From Bordetella parapertussis (GTDB lineage: Bacteria > Pseudomonadota > Gammaproteobacteria > Burkholderiales > Burkholderiaceae_B): 15,212 nt of DNA. The position numbers and the translations under genes were made by a program. The stretch's first letter is position 1. The number at the start of each line of letters is the position of its first letter. The stretch covers positions 1 to 15,212 of the forward strand of contig CAMDFD010000036.1 of the NCBI GenBank assembly GCA_945897365.1, written 5' to 3'. This document shows, piece by piece, positions 1-8,124 of this stretch. The notes under the pieces were generated by a model that saw only the letters and a program-made list of their open reading frames with translations, ran no database searches and was not told the DNA's origin.

Positions 1-148
1 ATGAGTGATCCCCCAGAGGCTAACCCCTAGGAAAATACCCAAAAATGAAGAATCTGTATTCAAGTCGGCACCAAATAAAATCGACCGCTAGGCCTCGCCA
101 GTATTGGCTTTTACTGAAAAACAACCCGGTTTAACCGGACACTACTGA
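1..148 (+). mobile_element. Candidate right end of an IS4-type insertion sequence (partial)
   Basis: Bases 137-148 (GGACACTACTGA) are the exact reverse complement of 14159-14170, where an IS4-family element begins. This is the arrangement expected of a right terminal repeat belonging to another copy in the same orientation. An open frame from base 1 stops at TAG 28-30 and could be the last residues of its transposase (ending PEANP), which would leave an untranslated tail of about 118 bases before the terminus. Only 12 bases match and the rest of the element is outside the window, so the assignment is inferred. Confidence 0.5.
126..138. repeat. 13-base palindrome CCGGTT-T-AACCGG
   Basis: Perfect 6-base inverted halves around one central T. 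It lies just inside the proposed IS terminus at 148 and about 75 bases before the first kinase start. It could be a protein-binding site of the IS end or an operator for the downstream operon; the sequence does not decide which. Confidence 0.4.
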
Positions 149-211
149 ATGAAAATTAAAAACAACTGTAAAAAAGGTATTATTTGCTTTCCTTAAAAAA
201 GCAGATCAGAG

Positions 212-1111
212 ATGCTTTATTCAGCCTACAACCTAACGATTCGAAGCGAACTTCCTTTGCCTGAACTCATCCGCGGCTCTGAGGAAGATGTCGTTGATGT
301 TCATATACGCATTGGTAAAGTGCCTCTTAATGGAATCACCGGCGGCAAACAGCTCGGTCCATTCCTCTGGACAACAGACCATACTCTCTGGCTTAAGGTC
401 CCAGAAGTGGCCACGTTCTACGTGTTGAATGGTAATGAGATTATCGTTGACCCCGCTCCCGGGATTGACGAAGACAGTATTCGCGTTTTTCTGCTTGGCT
501 CGGCTTTTGGTGCGCTACTCTTTCAACGTGGATACCTTGTGATGCACGGTAACGCCATTCGGATTGGCGATCAATGCATGATTTGCGTTGGTCATTCCGG
601 TGCAGGCAAATCAACTCTAGCAACTGGATTCATGCAACGCGGTTATTCGATTCTGGCTGATGATGTGGTGCCGGTAGACGATAACTGTTTCGCTATTCCT
701 GGTTTTCCGCGAATTAAACTGTGGCAGGATGTCGCCACTCAGTTGGAAATTGACACGAAAGAGCTACAGCGTATTCGTCCTGAGTTGGAAAAATTCAACC
801 TTCCATTACTGACACACCAATTCGGTGATGAAAGCATACCAGTGCGCTGGGTCTATATTTTATCGACTGAAGAAAACCAAGACGAAATCATCTTCGACCC
901 CATCCAAGGCATGGAGCGTTTTATACCTTTACGCAACAACACCTACCGTGTGAGATATTTAGATGGCATGGCCCTCAAGCATGACCATCTCAAACTATGC
1001 GGCAAACTGGCAAGCAACGTTCGGGTCGCCCGCGTGACACGACCACGCCGAGGTTTTCAGCTAGACAAGCTCATTGATCACCTTCTTGCCGATATGGCAA
1101 AGAACCCCTGA
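212..1111 (+). CDS. HprK-like serine kinase (HPr kinase-related protein)
   Basis: A 299-residue protein related to the C-terminal kinase domain of HPr kinase/phosphorylase. Visible signatures are His112 in MHGNAI, a Walker A loop GHSGAGKST at residues 127-135, and the Asp pair LADD at 149-151, which corresponds to the catalytic/Mg-binding acidic site of the family. The first ~95 residues form a divergent beta-rich N-terminal domain. In lasso-peptide clusters such as paeninodin, relatives phosphorylate a precursor serine; here a Ser/Thr on one of the small peptides is a plausible target (inference). It is the first gene of a tight forward operon, with the next gene starting 3 bases after its stop. 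The ATG at 212 has only a weak purine-rich CAGAG before it. It lies 63 bases from the proposed IS end, so native upstream sequence may be missing and IS-derived transcription is possible. Confidence 0.85.
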   Translation: MLYSAYNLTIRSELPLPELIRGSEEDVVDVHIRIGKVPLNGITGGKQLGPFLWTTDHTLWLKVPEVATFYVLNGNEIIVDPAPGIDEDSIRVFLLGSAFGALLFQRGYLVMHGNAIRIGDQCMICVGHSGAGKSTLATGFMQRGYSILADDVVPVDDNCFAIPGFPRIKLWQDVATQLEIDTKELQRIRPELEKFNLPLLTHQFGDESIPVRWVYILSTEENQDEIIFDPIQGMERFIPLRNNTYRVRYLDGMALKHDHLKLCGKLASNVRVARVTRPRRGFQLDKLIDHLLADMAKNP

Positions 1112-1114
1112 GCC

Positions 1115-1969
1115 ATGGCTGGCATTTACTGGCTAGCGTCTTACCCAAAATCGGGTAACACCTGGTTCCGAGCTTTCATTAAAAACCTGCAAGACAATGC
1201 TGATACACCTGTTGACATCAATGACCTGTCAACGGGGGCTATTGCAAGTGCTCGCGGTTGGATTGATGAGATACTCGGATTTGATGCTGCCGATTTGTAT
1301 CACGATGAAGTCGATCACTTACGTCCTCACGTTTACCGCTGGGCACTTAACGATAATGAGATCGGCTATCACAAGATTCATGACGCTTATACCTTTACAC
1401 GACGAGGTGAGCCGTTGGTGAGCCAAGAGGCAACCTTAGGCGCACTCTATATTATTCGCAACCCACTTGATGTTGCAATTTCAAACGCTAATCACAATGG
1501 CAGCACAGTAGATAAAGCCATTGAAATAATGGGCAAATCCGATGCCAAACTGTGCGGCTCTCGAAAATCTTTGCCAGATCAAACACGGCAAACACTTCTA
1601 TCCTGGTCGGAGCATGTATTGAGCTGGGTCGACGCGCCCTTTCTTAATTGCCATGTCATTCGGTATGAAGACATGCTGGCAAACCCGTTACCCATATTTG
1701 GTGGTGCTGCGCGTTTTTTACAGCTGCCCGATGAACCTTCTCGGCTTGAAAAAGCCATCCGCTTTAGCGATTTTAAAACCTTGTCGAAACAAGAGTCTGA
1801 GGCCGGTTTTCGAGAAAAGCCACGTCATGCTAAAAACTTTTTTATGCAAGGTAAAAGCGGTGGTTGGCGTGGCAAGTTAACTTCGGAACAAATCAACCGT
1901 ATTGTTGTGGATCACAACAAAGTCATGCAGCGCTTTGGCTACCTTGACTTGAACGGTCAACCTGCCTGA
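1115..1969 (+). CDS. PAPS-dependent sulfotransferase
   Basis: A cytosolic-type sulfotransferase of 284 residues, the usual length. The 5'-phosphosulfate loop YPKSGNTW spans residues 10-17. The 3'-phosphate motif is IIRNPLDVAIS at 113-123. The C-terminal FFMQGKSGGWRGKLT (242-256) corresponds to the conserved GxxGxWK segment. KIHD at 87-90 may hold the catalytic histidine. It transfers sulfate from PAPS to a hydroxyl or amine; the acceptor is unknown. It sits second in the forward operon, 3 bases after the kinase and 3 bases before the ATP-grasp gene, so the three are probably co-translated. Neighbouring RRE proteins and small peptides make a peptide Ser/Tyr acceptor possible, but a sugar acceptor fits equally well. 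Confidence 0.9.
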   Translation: MAGIYWLASYPKSGNTWFRAFIKNLQDNADTPVDINDLSTGAIASARGWIDEILGFDAADLYHDEVDHLRPHVYRWALNDNEIGYHKIHDAYTFTRRGEPLVSQEATLGALYIIRNPLDVAISNANHNGSTVDKAIEIMGKSDAKLCGSRKSLPDQTRQTLLSWSEHVLSWVDAPFLNCHVIRYEDMLANPLPIFGGAARFLQLPDEPSRLEKAIRFSDFKTLSKQESEAGFREKPRHAKNFFMQGKSGGWRGKLTSEQINRIVVDHNKVMQRFGYLDLNGQPA

Positions 1970-1972
1970 TCT

Positions 1973-3244
1973 ATGGGTATAAGAAAGCGCTGGCAGCAGT
2001 TCAATGCCCACCTATTGCAACGAAGGTTGCCTCATGGCCTTGTTAGTTGGTGCTATCTTTTACCCAATGTTTCTAGCCAAACACGGCAGCATCGAGCTCT
2101 TTGGTGGCTGAGCGGAAATGGCTGGCCGAGGTCAGTATGGTTGGCTGTAGAGTTCATTATTTGGGTGCGCTGGTTGCTATGGTACGGCTGGGTTTCAACT
2201 AGACATGTCGTTCAATTGCACGGGCAGCGTTACGCTGATTTATATCAATTACCAAGACACCTGCAGTATTGGCGCACTCTTCGATTAGCGCTGGGATGGT
2301 GTATTCACCCGCGGGACGTTTACCGCTTTGACTTGATTCTCGATCCACAACGCGCGTTGGAGTATGTTTATGATCAAGAGACGGGTACCTTTCATCGTTT
2401 TTGCAATCCAGAGCCTACTAAAACGCCAACCTCGTACGCGTGTATTCAAGACAAAATCGCTTTAGCCGATCGCTTAAAGGTGCTCGGCATTCCAGTTGTT
2501 GCAACGAGTCGGGTGATTTCTCAAACATCTGGTACAGCGTTGCAAGCAGCCATGCAAACGCTTGAATCTCAGCAGCTGTTCTTTAAAACCCGCTCAGGTC
2601 ATCAGGGGTTAGGCGCCTTTGCGCTTTGGCCTACCCCACAAGGGTTGCGAGGCGAAACTTTTGAAGGCACACCTCTCACTAACCCACAAGAGATCAGCAT
2701 TGCATGGCAAGCCCTTCTAAAGAGGGATGATGTACTGATTCAACCCTTGCTCATCAATCACCCCGATCTTGCACCCATGTCTTTATTTGGTGAGGCGATC
2801 ACCGTTCGTTTCATCAGTCAAATAGATTCAAAACAAAAAATTCACTGTCTGTGTGCAACACTTGAAGTGCCTTCGGGTAAATCACCACAACAAAAAACGA
2901 CTTATAGTATCTTTCCGATTGATCACGACACAGGGGTCTTGAAACCGTTTCCAGCGCAAGCAGTATTTACTCAGGAAGTTGAAGATGCCAGCGATCGTAT
3001 CCTTGCGCACGCACCTGAAAATCACTGTATTCCATATTGGTTTTCTCTGGTGAATGCCAGCCTTCAAGCCCATGCAGCTTTCCTCGATGTGCATGCGATT
3101 GCCTGGGATTGGGTGATTACCCCGAGCGGCCCGATACTCCTAGAAGGCAACGTAGGTTGGGGAACCGCCACACCCCAAATGTTACTTGGTGGCTTTATAT
3201 CCAGCACCTCACCTCTGTCTAACACCATAAAAGCATGTGGTTAA
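1973..3244 (+). CDS. ATP-grasp enzyme, sugar-transfer-associated type
   Basis: A 423-residue protein. Residues 160-180 (DKIALADRLKVLGIPVV) and 203-214 (FFKTRSGHQGLG) match the nucleotide-binding half of an ATP-grasp fold, with Lys161 and Lys205 as likely ATP-contacting residues. LIQPLL (255-260) is the hinge. AIAWDWVITPSGPILLEGN (375-393) carries the metal-binding Asp379, Glu391 and Asn393. The overall pattern resembles the ATP-grasp subfamily associated with sugar-transfer loci (Pfam ATPgrasp_ST, from memory). The N-terminal ~110 residues are rich in Trp and Arg, with a hydrophobic stretch at 54-74 that may associate with the membrane. ATP-grasp enzymes join a carboxylate to an amine or thiol through an acyl phosphate; the substrate here is unknown. 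Its last 10 bases overlap the next gene. Confidence 0.78.
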   Translation: MGIRKRWQQFNAHLLQRRLPHGLVSWCYLLPNVSSQTRQHRALWWLSGNGWPRSVWLAVEFIIWVRWLLWYGWVSTRHVVQLHGQRYADLYQLPRHLQYWRTLRLALGWCIHPRDVYRFDLILDPQRALEYVYDQETGTFHRFCNPEPTKTPTSYACIQDKIALADRLKVLGIPVVATSRVISQTSGTALQAAMQTLESQQLFFKTRSGHQGLGAFALWPTPQGLRGETFEGTPLTNPQEISIAWQALLKRDDVLIQPLLINHPDLAPMSLFGEAITVRFISQIDSKQKIHCLCATLEVPSGKSPQQKTTYSIFPIDHDTGVLKPFPAQAVFTQEVEDASDRILAHAPENHCIPYWFSLVNASLQAHAAFLDVHAIAWDWVITPSGPILLEGNVGWGTATPQMLLGGFISSTSPLSNTIKACG

Positions 3245-4602
3245 AACAGTATCCCCTCGTAGGCCGCATCGTACTGACCGCTGTCATGCTAGGTTTACTC
3301 GCCTCTAGCTATGTCGTAGCCAAGCGTTGGTGGAACAAACGCGCCTACATCACTAACCTGCCTGCACATCATCAAATCATTGACGGTCAACCTTCGCGTT
3401 TCAAATTGCTTTTTGAGTGCTTAGAGGGCGAAACACAATGTTCGCAACAAATAAAGCCACTCAGTTCCTATCAATTTCGCGTCTTAGGTAATCCAGCAGC
3501 ACATCGCTACCCACAACCCGAACAGTGGCCTGCCCGCACCCCCTGGGATTTATTTATTTCTGATAACCGTCTTTATGTCGGTCTGGGCGATGCCAGTAAC
3601 GAAGGTCTCACTCCAAATGCGGGCCCTGTCCCCGTTATTGCTTACGACTTAGCTAGGAACGCGTTTATTAAAGAAGCTGTATTACCGGAAGAACAGATTG
3701 ACCGTTTCTACACAATAGAAAATCAACTGATGATTCCTGGTGAAGACTCTCGCGAGAGTTGGGATTGGGGAAGTTTATATGTACAACAATCAAACAGGCA
3801 CTGGCAGCAGCGCCGCAAAATACCCCGTTTCATCCATGTGCATGCGTTAACTTTTTACAAAGGCCGCCTCTATGCAGGCGGCAATGTCCCTGATGCCATT
3901 CCTAAAGGGATGGGTGCGCAGCGCCATGGGTCTGCTGTTGCATCTTCTTCTGATCTGGGTGTTCATTGGCAACCAACCGAGTTGGGTGGTTGGCGAATTT
4001 CTGAATTTCTTCAAGTTAAAGGAAATCTTTATGCCGTCGATGCCTTCGCGGGTCCAAGCTTCCAAGCTTGGCTAAACAAACAGGGGCGGCAGTCTTTTTA
4101 TAGCGCAATTTACGAACTGAGTGATACATCTCACTGGATACGACGCACAGACCTAAACGCTGAGATCATGTTGCCAGACACCCCTCTCGCGGGTCAACGC
4201 ATGGCAGTGATCGATCGGAGTGTTTTTTGGAAAGACACCACGTTTTACATTGCGGCATTTGTAACTAAACCTGGCGAATTAGCGATTAGGGCGGCATATC
4301 AAGCCAACAACCTTAATTCGGGTCATGTCAGCGTGAGCCGTTTACCTTTTACAGACAACACTCAGGTCTGGGATGTAGCAGCAGACGATACACATATTTG
4401 GATTTCAACCGCCACTAACGGCACAAACGGCCGTTGGTTAAACCAACTTCACAAAAGCTCAGATGGGCATCATTGGCATACTGTGCTAGCTTTTGAAGCG
4501 CCAACGTATGGGCACAGTTTTGCACTGAACGGCACTAGCATCTATTGGGGGCTTGCTGGTGAAAAATATGCTGGAACGCTTCTTGAGTTTTACCCTTTTT
4601 AG
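3235..4602 (+). CDS. Membrane-anchored beta-propeller-like protein of unknown function
   Basis: A 455-residue protein with one N-terminal hydrophobic segment at about residues 9-29 after K4/R11, probably an uncleaved signal anchor with the bulk in the periplasm. The remainder contains several degenerate repeats with motifs such as WDLFISDNRLYVGLGD, FYKGRLYAGGNVPDA, FLQVKGNLYAVDAF and WDVAADDTHIWIST, each a beta-strand pair followed by a Gly/Asn turn. This is typical of sialidase-like or Kelch-like propellers. Two cysteines (62 and 69) lie close together after the anchor and could form a disulfide. No catalytic motif is recognised. The start overlaps the ATP-grasp stop by 10 bases, indicating translational coupling. 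It may bind or present the product of the operon at the envelope (inference). Confidence 0.6.
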   Translation: MWLKQYPLVGRIVLTAVMLGLLASSYVVAKRWWNKRAYITNLPAHHQIIDGQPSRFKLLFECLEGETQCSQQIKPLSSYQFRVLGNPAAHRYPQPEQWPARTPWDLFISDNRLYVGLGDASNEGLTPNAGPVPVIAYDLARNAFIKEAVLPEEQIDRFYTIENQLMIPGEDSRESWDWGSLYVQQSNRHWQQRRKIPRFIHVHALTFYKGRLYAGGNVPDAIPKGMGAQRHGSAVASSSDLGVHWQPTELGGWRISEFLQVKGNLYAVDAFAGPSFQAWLNKQGRQSFYSAIYELSDTSHWIRRTDLNAEIMLPDTPLAGQRMAVIDRSVFWKDTTFYIAAFVTKPGELAIRAAYQANNLNSGHVSVSRLPFTDNTQVWDVAADDTHIWISTATNGTNGRWLNQLHKSSDGHHWHTVLAFEAPTYGHSFALNGTSIYWGLAGEKYAGTLLEFYPF

Positions 4603-4623
4603 TCTCACCCCCTTTTTAGTCTC
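4593..4623. repeat. 14-base direct repeat spanning the end of the propeller gene
   Basis: CCCTTTTTAGTCTC occurs at 4593-4606 and again at 4610-4623. The first copy includes the last codons and the TAG stop of the preceding gene. This looks like a small slippage duplication; the T-runs give only a poor terminator because no clear stem precedes them. Confidence 0.5.
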
Positions 4624-4670
4624 TCCTATTACGCACTGAAAAGAGAGCACTCACCTAAATTACCTAGCTT

Positions 4671-5795
4671 TTAAATTGGCGAGATGAATAATTGATCTCG
4701 GTTATGGTTGATTTCGAATTGCAGTGACTGGCCTGCTCGCACATTGATCGGTGTGGGGAGTATGTGCAGATGAGGATCCCACGAAGATTTCTGTGGGGGA
4801 CGGTTCTCGAACACAATATCGTCACCAAAATCAAGTCGCAACCACCGCAGCAAGGAATGAACACTCGCATCTCGATTGGCAGTGAGTGTGACAATTTCTG
4901 TTGCATCATTAGGCGCAGTTTCGTACAAATCAAAACCAATCAATTCGATGGCGTCAGATACGGGGTTGACCCCCCCGCCGCCTTCACCGGAATTAAGCTC
5001 TAAAGGCGTAAAGCAATTAAAAGGTGTCAGGTCGAAACCCATGACTCTAGACATACGGTAAATTTCAACGTGCTCAGTCTCGGCCATCAAATAGCCCATG
5101 GCCGATACCCTTTGGGGAAGCAAAATGGCATCCGGCTTAAGAAATTTTAATTTCGCCAAATCTGTCAATGGTAAAACACCCTCACCGAGCAATGTATTGT
5201 CAACAATTTCCGCGACAAACAAATCGGCTCTTTCGGGCAGATCGATACCGAGTTGTAACGCATCGGCATCTTTAGGAATAACAGTCACTCGGTCAGCGAA
5301 ACCATTTCGCGCAATAATCTCTTTTGCGGCAGCGGCAACATCTGGACGACGTTCACAGGTGTAGACGTGTTTGGCACCTGCGCGTGCAGCCAACATAGCC
5401 AGTAAACCTGTTCCAGCACCGATTTCAAACACCACCATACCTGGCTTGACAAAGTGCTGTAATGCCTTTGCATATGCCTCGTTACGCAAGTGATCATGAA
5501 CAATTCGAAAATGCCACAGCGGTGCTTGGTAACGACTAATCCACTCAGTCAGAACTCGAACACGAATATCATCAGGAGCAAAGCTTCGCGCCGCCTGAGC
5601 CAAAACTTCCGCATCTGATTTTTGTTTGCGCCCCTTAAAAATCAGAGCCATTTTTGCAAGGCGTACCGGAAGTTCGGGCTTTTTGACACGCTCAACCAGC
5701 ATGGATACAAACTTAAGGGCAGCAGGCGACAACGATCCAAATTTCAACACCTGCTCTGTGAGGTTTTGTGATTCTGTTTGCGTCGTGGTGTTCAT
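4671..5795 (-). CDS. Protein arginine methyltransferase-like SAM-dependent methyltransferase
   Basis: A 374-residue class I methyltransferase. Motif I is FEIGAGTG at residues 123-130; Glu148 in TCERR is the likely ribose-binding acid. AEIVDNTLLGEG (195-206) matches the double-glutamate hairpin of PRMT enzymes, with Glu196 and Glu205. A C-terminal beta region with WDPHLHILPTPI and NVRAGQSL (339-358) resembles the PRMT beta-barrel. Residues 270-275 form a short glycine run (EGGGGV) interrupting that region. Probable role: N-methylation of a guanidino or related nitrogen. The conserved R27-R28 pair and R33 of the small peptides are candidate targets, but this is speculation. It is downstream of the PqqD gene with a 12-base gap, so the two are almost certainly co-transcribed, converging on the forward operon. 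Confidence 0.8.
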   Translation of the reverse strand: MNTTTQTESQNLTEQVLKFGSLSPAALKFVSMLVERVKKPELPVRLAKMALIFKGRKQKSDAEVLAQAARSFAPDDIRVRVLTEWISRYQAPLWHFRIVHDHLRNEAYAKALQHFVKPGMVVFEIGAGTGLLAMLAARAGAKHVYTCERRPDVAAAAKEIIARNGFADRVTVIPKDADALQLGIDLPERADLFVAEIVDNTLLGEGVLPLTDLAKLKFLKPDAILLPQRVSAMGYLMAETEHVEIYRMSRVMGFDLTPFNCFTPLELNSGEGGGGVNPVSDAIELIGFDLYETAPNDATEIVTLTANRDASVHSLLRWLRLDFGDDIVFENRPPQKSSWDPHLHILPTPINVRAGQSLQFEINHNRDQLFISPI

Positions 5796-5807
5796 CTGAT
5801 CTTTTAT

Positions 5808-6092
5808 TTACGCTGTTGGCTTAATCAAACCGAGTTCAAATAACTTTTCGGAAAAAGACAACACATCGTCGCGACATCGATCTTCTTCAATATCGAATTC
5901 CGTCTTGATCGTTTCGACAAGCTGCTGAATAGTGGTTGGTTGATCCAGGAGCTCCCAGATTCGCGTTCCGACACCACCTATACCGTAATACTCGCCGTTT
6001 TCGATACTCATCATCACAAGATCACCATCCATTTCTGCGCAAACAAGGTCAGGGTCTCTGGTTAAACACGTATTTAATGTTAAGTTAGTCAT
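5808..6092 (-). CDS. PqqD-family peptide-binding protein (RRE)
   Basis: A 94-residue protein of normal PqqD length. It shows the family pattern: an N-terminal beta hairpin with D24-LVMM-SIENGEYYGI (24-38), then VGTRIWELLD (41-50) starting the first helix, then QQLVETIKTEFDIEED (56-71) and a C-terminal helix FSEKLFELGLI (80-90). PqqD proteins are winged-helix RiPP recognition elements that hold the leader part of a precursor peptide for modifying enzymes; they also occur as helper proteins in lasso and HPr-kinase-associated loci. It is first in a reverse operon with the methyltransferase, which suggests delivery of a peptide to that enzyme. The ATG at 6092 lacks a strong ribosome-binding site. 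Confidence 0.88.
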   Translation of the reverse strand: MTNLTLNTCLTRDPDLVCAEMDGDLVMMSIENGEYYGIGGVGTRIWELLDQPTTIQQLVETIKTEFDIEEDRCRDDVLSFSEKLFELGLIKPTA

Positions 6093-6219
6093 GCGAATTC
6101 AAAGGGTTAATTGTTGAAAAAAAGAATGTATCACTTTCCGTTGTGCAAGAGCTAAGAGTCCAGACAAGCACTAGGCTGGAAAAATACACAAATATAATTT
6201 AGCTTTTAATGTGTGTTAA

Positions 6220-6247
6220 TTGTGTGGGTTAATCGAGGCTGTAAATA
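6220..6247 (+). promoter_or_regulatory. Putative promoter for the asparagine-synthetase-like gene
   Basis: TTGTGT at 6220-6225 and TAAATA at 6242-6247 are separated by 16 bases within an AT-rich divergent region, in a good position for the gene starting at 6264 or 6285. This is a match by eye to a sigma70-type promoter only. The -10 element lies inside the palindrome 6240-6254. Confidence 0.35.
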
Positions 6248-6254
6248 ATTTACA
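6240..6254. promoter_or_regulatory. 15-base palindrome, candidate operator
   Basis: TGTAAAT-A-ATTTACA is a perfect 7-base inverted repeat with one central base. It overlaps the proposed -10 element and ends 9 bases before the TTG at 6264. This placement is typical of a repressor site in the divergent region between the PqqD/methyltransferase pair and the cyclase-like gene. No regulator gene is present in the window. Confidence 0.45.
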
Positions 6255-6263
6255 CTTTCAAGA

Positions 6264-8009
6264 TTGACCCTTGGTTTTATTCTCATGCACCCAACTCATT
6301 TTGACTCAGCTTTTACACAGATACTAGACTTCAAGGGCCGAATCGACAACATTGAAGAGTTGACTTCGGTCCTATTCAATGGCGAGATCACTGGAAATGT
6401 CAGCTTAAGTCATCTCTTATTGACGGGTTGGCAACGCTGGGGGGTCGACCTACCTTTGCATTTGCTCGGTAACTTTGCGTTTGCGATTAAAGATGCTGCA
6501 CTAGATTGTATTTTTCTAGTGCGCGACCCCTTAGGGGTCAAACCTCTTTACTACACCGTGCAACGAGGTCGGCTCACTCATGCATTCTCGGTTGCTGAGC
6601 TGAGGCGAATCCCGGAATTAACACTGACTCCCGACCCCGATTGGATGGCGCGATACATGCTACATCTTTCTATGAGTGACACCCAAACCGCATATAAAGA
6701 AGTGTTTAAGGTGCCGCCGGGTCATTCATTGATGCAGATTGGGGCTGCTGCGCCTGAGCTTCGCCGCTACCATTTTTGGCGAGACGATGCACCATGGGCA
6801 AGCCAGCGCGACGAATGCTGGGTTGAGGCCTATCAAGCAGTTCTGAAAGAGTCGATTCGCTGCCGAATCGATCATGATGCCCCAATGGGGACAGAAAATA
6901 GCGGTGGCATTGATTCAGCCACGATTACAGCCTATCTGGCCGATTTTCTGGGGGAACCGGGCGATCGGTTGCATAGCTTCGGTTTTGCGATGCATGAGCA
7001 AGAACCCGCTATGATTCTGGCCACGAGTCAAGCCAAACGAATTAAGCACAATTACCTGATTACTTCGGACGCTATTGATGAAGATTGGGATGCACGCGTT
7101 GATCACACAATAGGTATTTTGGGTTACCCGGAAGAGCATGGGAATGGGTCTGGACACACGCCTTTTTACAAAGAATGTCAGCTACGCGGCATTCGCACGC
7201 TTTACTCGGGTTTTGGTGGCGATGAAGTCGTGACCAACCCCGCGCATCACTTGCGATGGGAGCTGTTAGATCGGCATAGCTACGGTGCGCTATGGAACAT
7301 ATCGCCAGGCAACATGCTGACGCGTACTTTGCGCACGGGCAGAACGGCGTTAATGAAACGCAAAAACCCTGCCTATAACCCGAATTTTCTGAACGCATGG
7401 AACGCCCGCTGGCCCCATCAACTGCTGCAGCATCACATCGTTGAGCAGTTAAACCTGCATCAGGAGTACATGGAAACGGCACGCTATGATGCCCCCTATC
7501 GCCGGATCAATGATTTTATTTTGAATCAATTACTCAAGATGCCCTATGTGGCGACACGATTCGAAAACTGCACGTTAATGGCAGCTGCCTATGGCGTGGA
7601 GTACCACTGGCCACTGTGGGATGTGCGACTCGTGCAACAATATCTGTCAACGCCTAGCATTGAAAAAGTCGGCCCTAAAGGGATGGGCCGTTATCTTCAC
7701 CGCCGCGCTATTAATGACATGGTTCCCAAAGCTGTGGCTTGGAAGCCTAGCAAAGATATGGGCTATGCTGCCACGATAAAAGATATGCAAACCAGAAATT
7801 TGCCCGTCATAGCTGAGCGTGCACGAGCCCTAGAAGCAGATTTGCACAGTGACCTCCACTCGATCATTGATCGAGATAAGTTAAAAGCTCAAATCAAACA
7901 GGCGCTATCTGGTCAAACACAATTAGAGTTTGCCTTTACTTTTATGCGATCTATTAGCGCACTCCATCAGCTTGACCGCTGGCTTAAAAGTCACTCTACT
8001 GATTCGTAG
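6264..8009 (+). CDS. Asparagine synthetase / lasso cyclase-like ATP-dependent amide ligase
   Basis: 581 residues from a TTG start. The C-terminal synthetase domain has the PP-loop SGGIDS at residues 213-218, which makes an acyl-AMP from a carboxylate, and YSGFGGDE at 314-321, equivalent to SGxGxDE of AsnB. The N-terminal domain keeps FKGRIDNIEEL (23-33), the glutaminase-like core FAFAIKD (71-77) and RDPLGVKPLYY (87-97), but lacks the first ~50 residues, including the catalytic Cys2. It therefore cannot hydrolyse glutamine and should use another amine, as lasso macrolactam synthetases do. Two starts are possible: TTG 6264, or ATG 6285 giving 574 residues. Neither has a good ribosome-binding site. 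The TTG is kept because TLGFILMHPT looks like conserved family sequence. An in-frame stop at 6246-6248 limits any upstream extension. The amide it forms is unknown. Confidence 0.85.
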   Translation: MTLGFILMHPTHFDSAFTQILDFKGRIDNIEELTSVLFNGEITGNVSLSHLLLTGWQRWGVDLPLHLLGNFAFAIKDAALDCIFLVRDPLGVKPLYYTVQRGRLTHAFSVAELRRIPELTLTPDPDWMARYMLHLSMSDTQTAYKEVFKVPPGHSLMQIGAAAPELRRYHFWRDDAPWASQRDECWVEAYQAVLKESIRCRIDHDAPMGTENSGGIDSATITAYLADFLGEPGDRLHSFGFAMHEQEPAMILATSQAKRIKHNYLITSDAIDEDWDARVDHTIGILGYPEEHGNGSGHTPFYKECQLRGIRTLYSGFGGDEVVTNPAHHLRWELLDRHSYGALWNISPGNMLTRTLRTGRTALMKRKNPAYNPNFLNAWNARWPHQLLQHHIVEQLNLHQEYMETARYDAPYRRINDFILNQLLKMPYVATRFENCTLMAAAYGVEYHWPLWDVRLVQQYLSTPSIEKVGPKGMGRYLHRRAINDMVPKAVAWKPSKDMGYAATIKDMQTRNLPVIAERARALEADLHSDLHSIIDRDKLKAQIKQALSGQTQLEFAFTFMRSISALHQLDRWLKSHSTDS

Positions 8010-8025
8010 GGGCCCCCTTCCCTAC
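8006..8025. terminator. Weak hairpin at the end of the cyclase-like gene
   Basis: GTAGGG (8006-8011) pairs with CCCTAC (8020-8025) around an 8-base loop and includes the TAG stop. It is not followed by a T-run, so it is at best a weak terminator between the two convergent transcription units. Confidence 0.25.
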
Positions 8026-8124
8026 ACCTTTACAATGTGAATGAGCAGACTCTTGCACTGGTCTTTAAACGTGTTGCACTTCTTAGTTGAAACCGCCAAA
8101 TCGCGTCTAAGCCAAAGGGTAAGC

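Noticed and set aside
149..196. 15-residue open frame just after the proposed IS end
   Set aside because: No ribosome-binding site and no homologue elsewhere in the window; likely chance in AT-rich DNA.
5098..5364. 88-residue forward frame inside the methyltransferase gene
   Set aside because: Complement of a well-supported coding region; no domain features.
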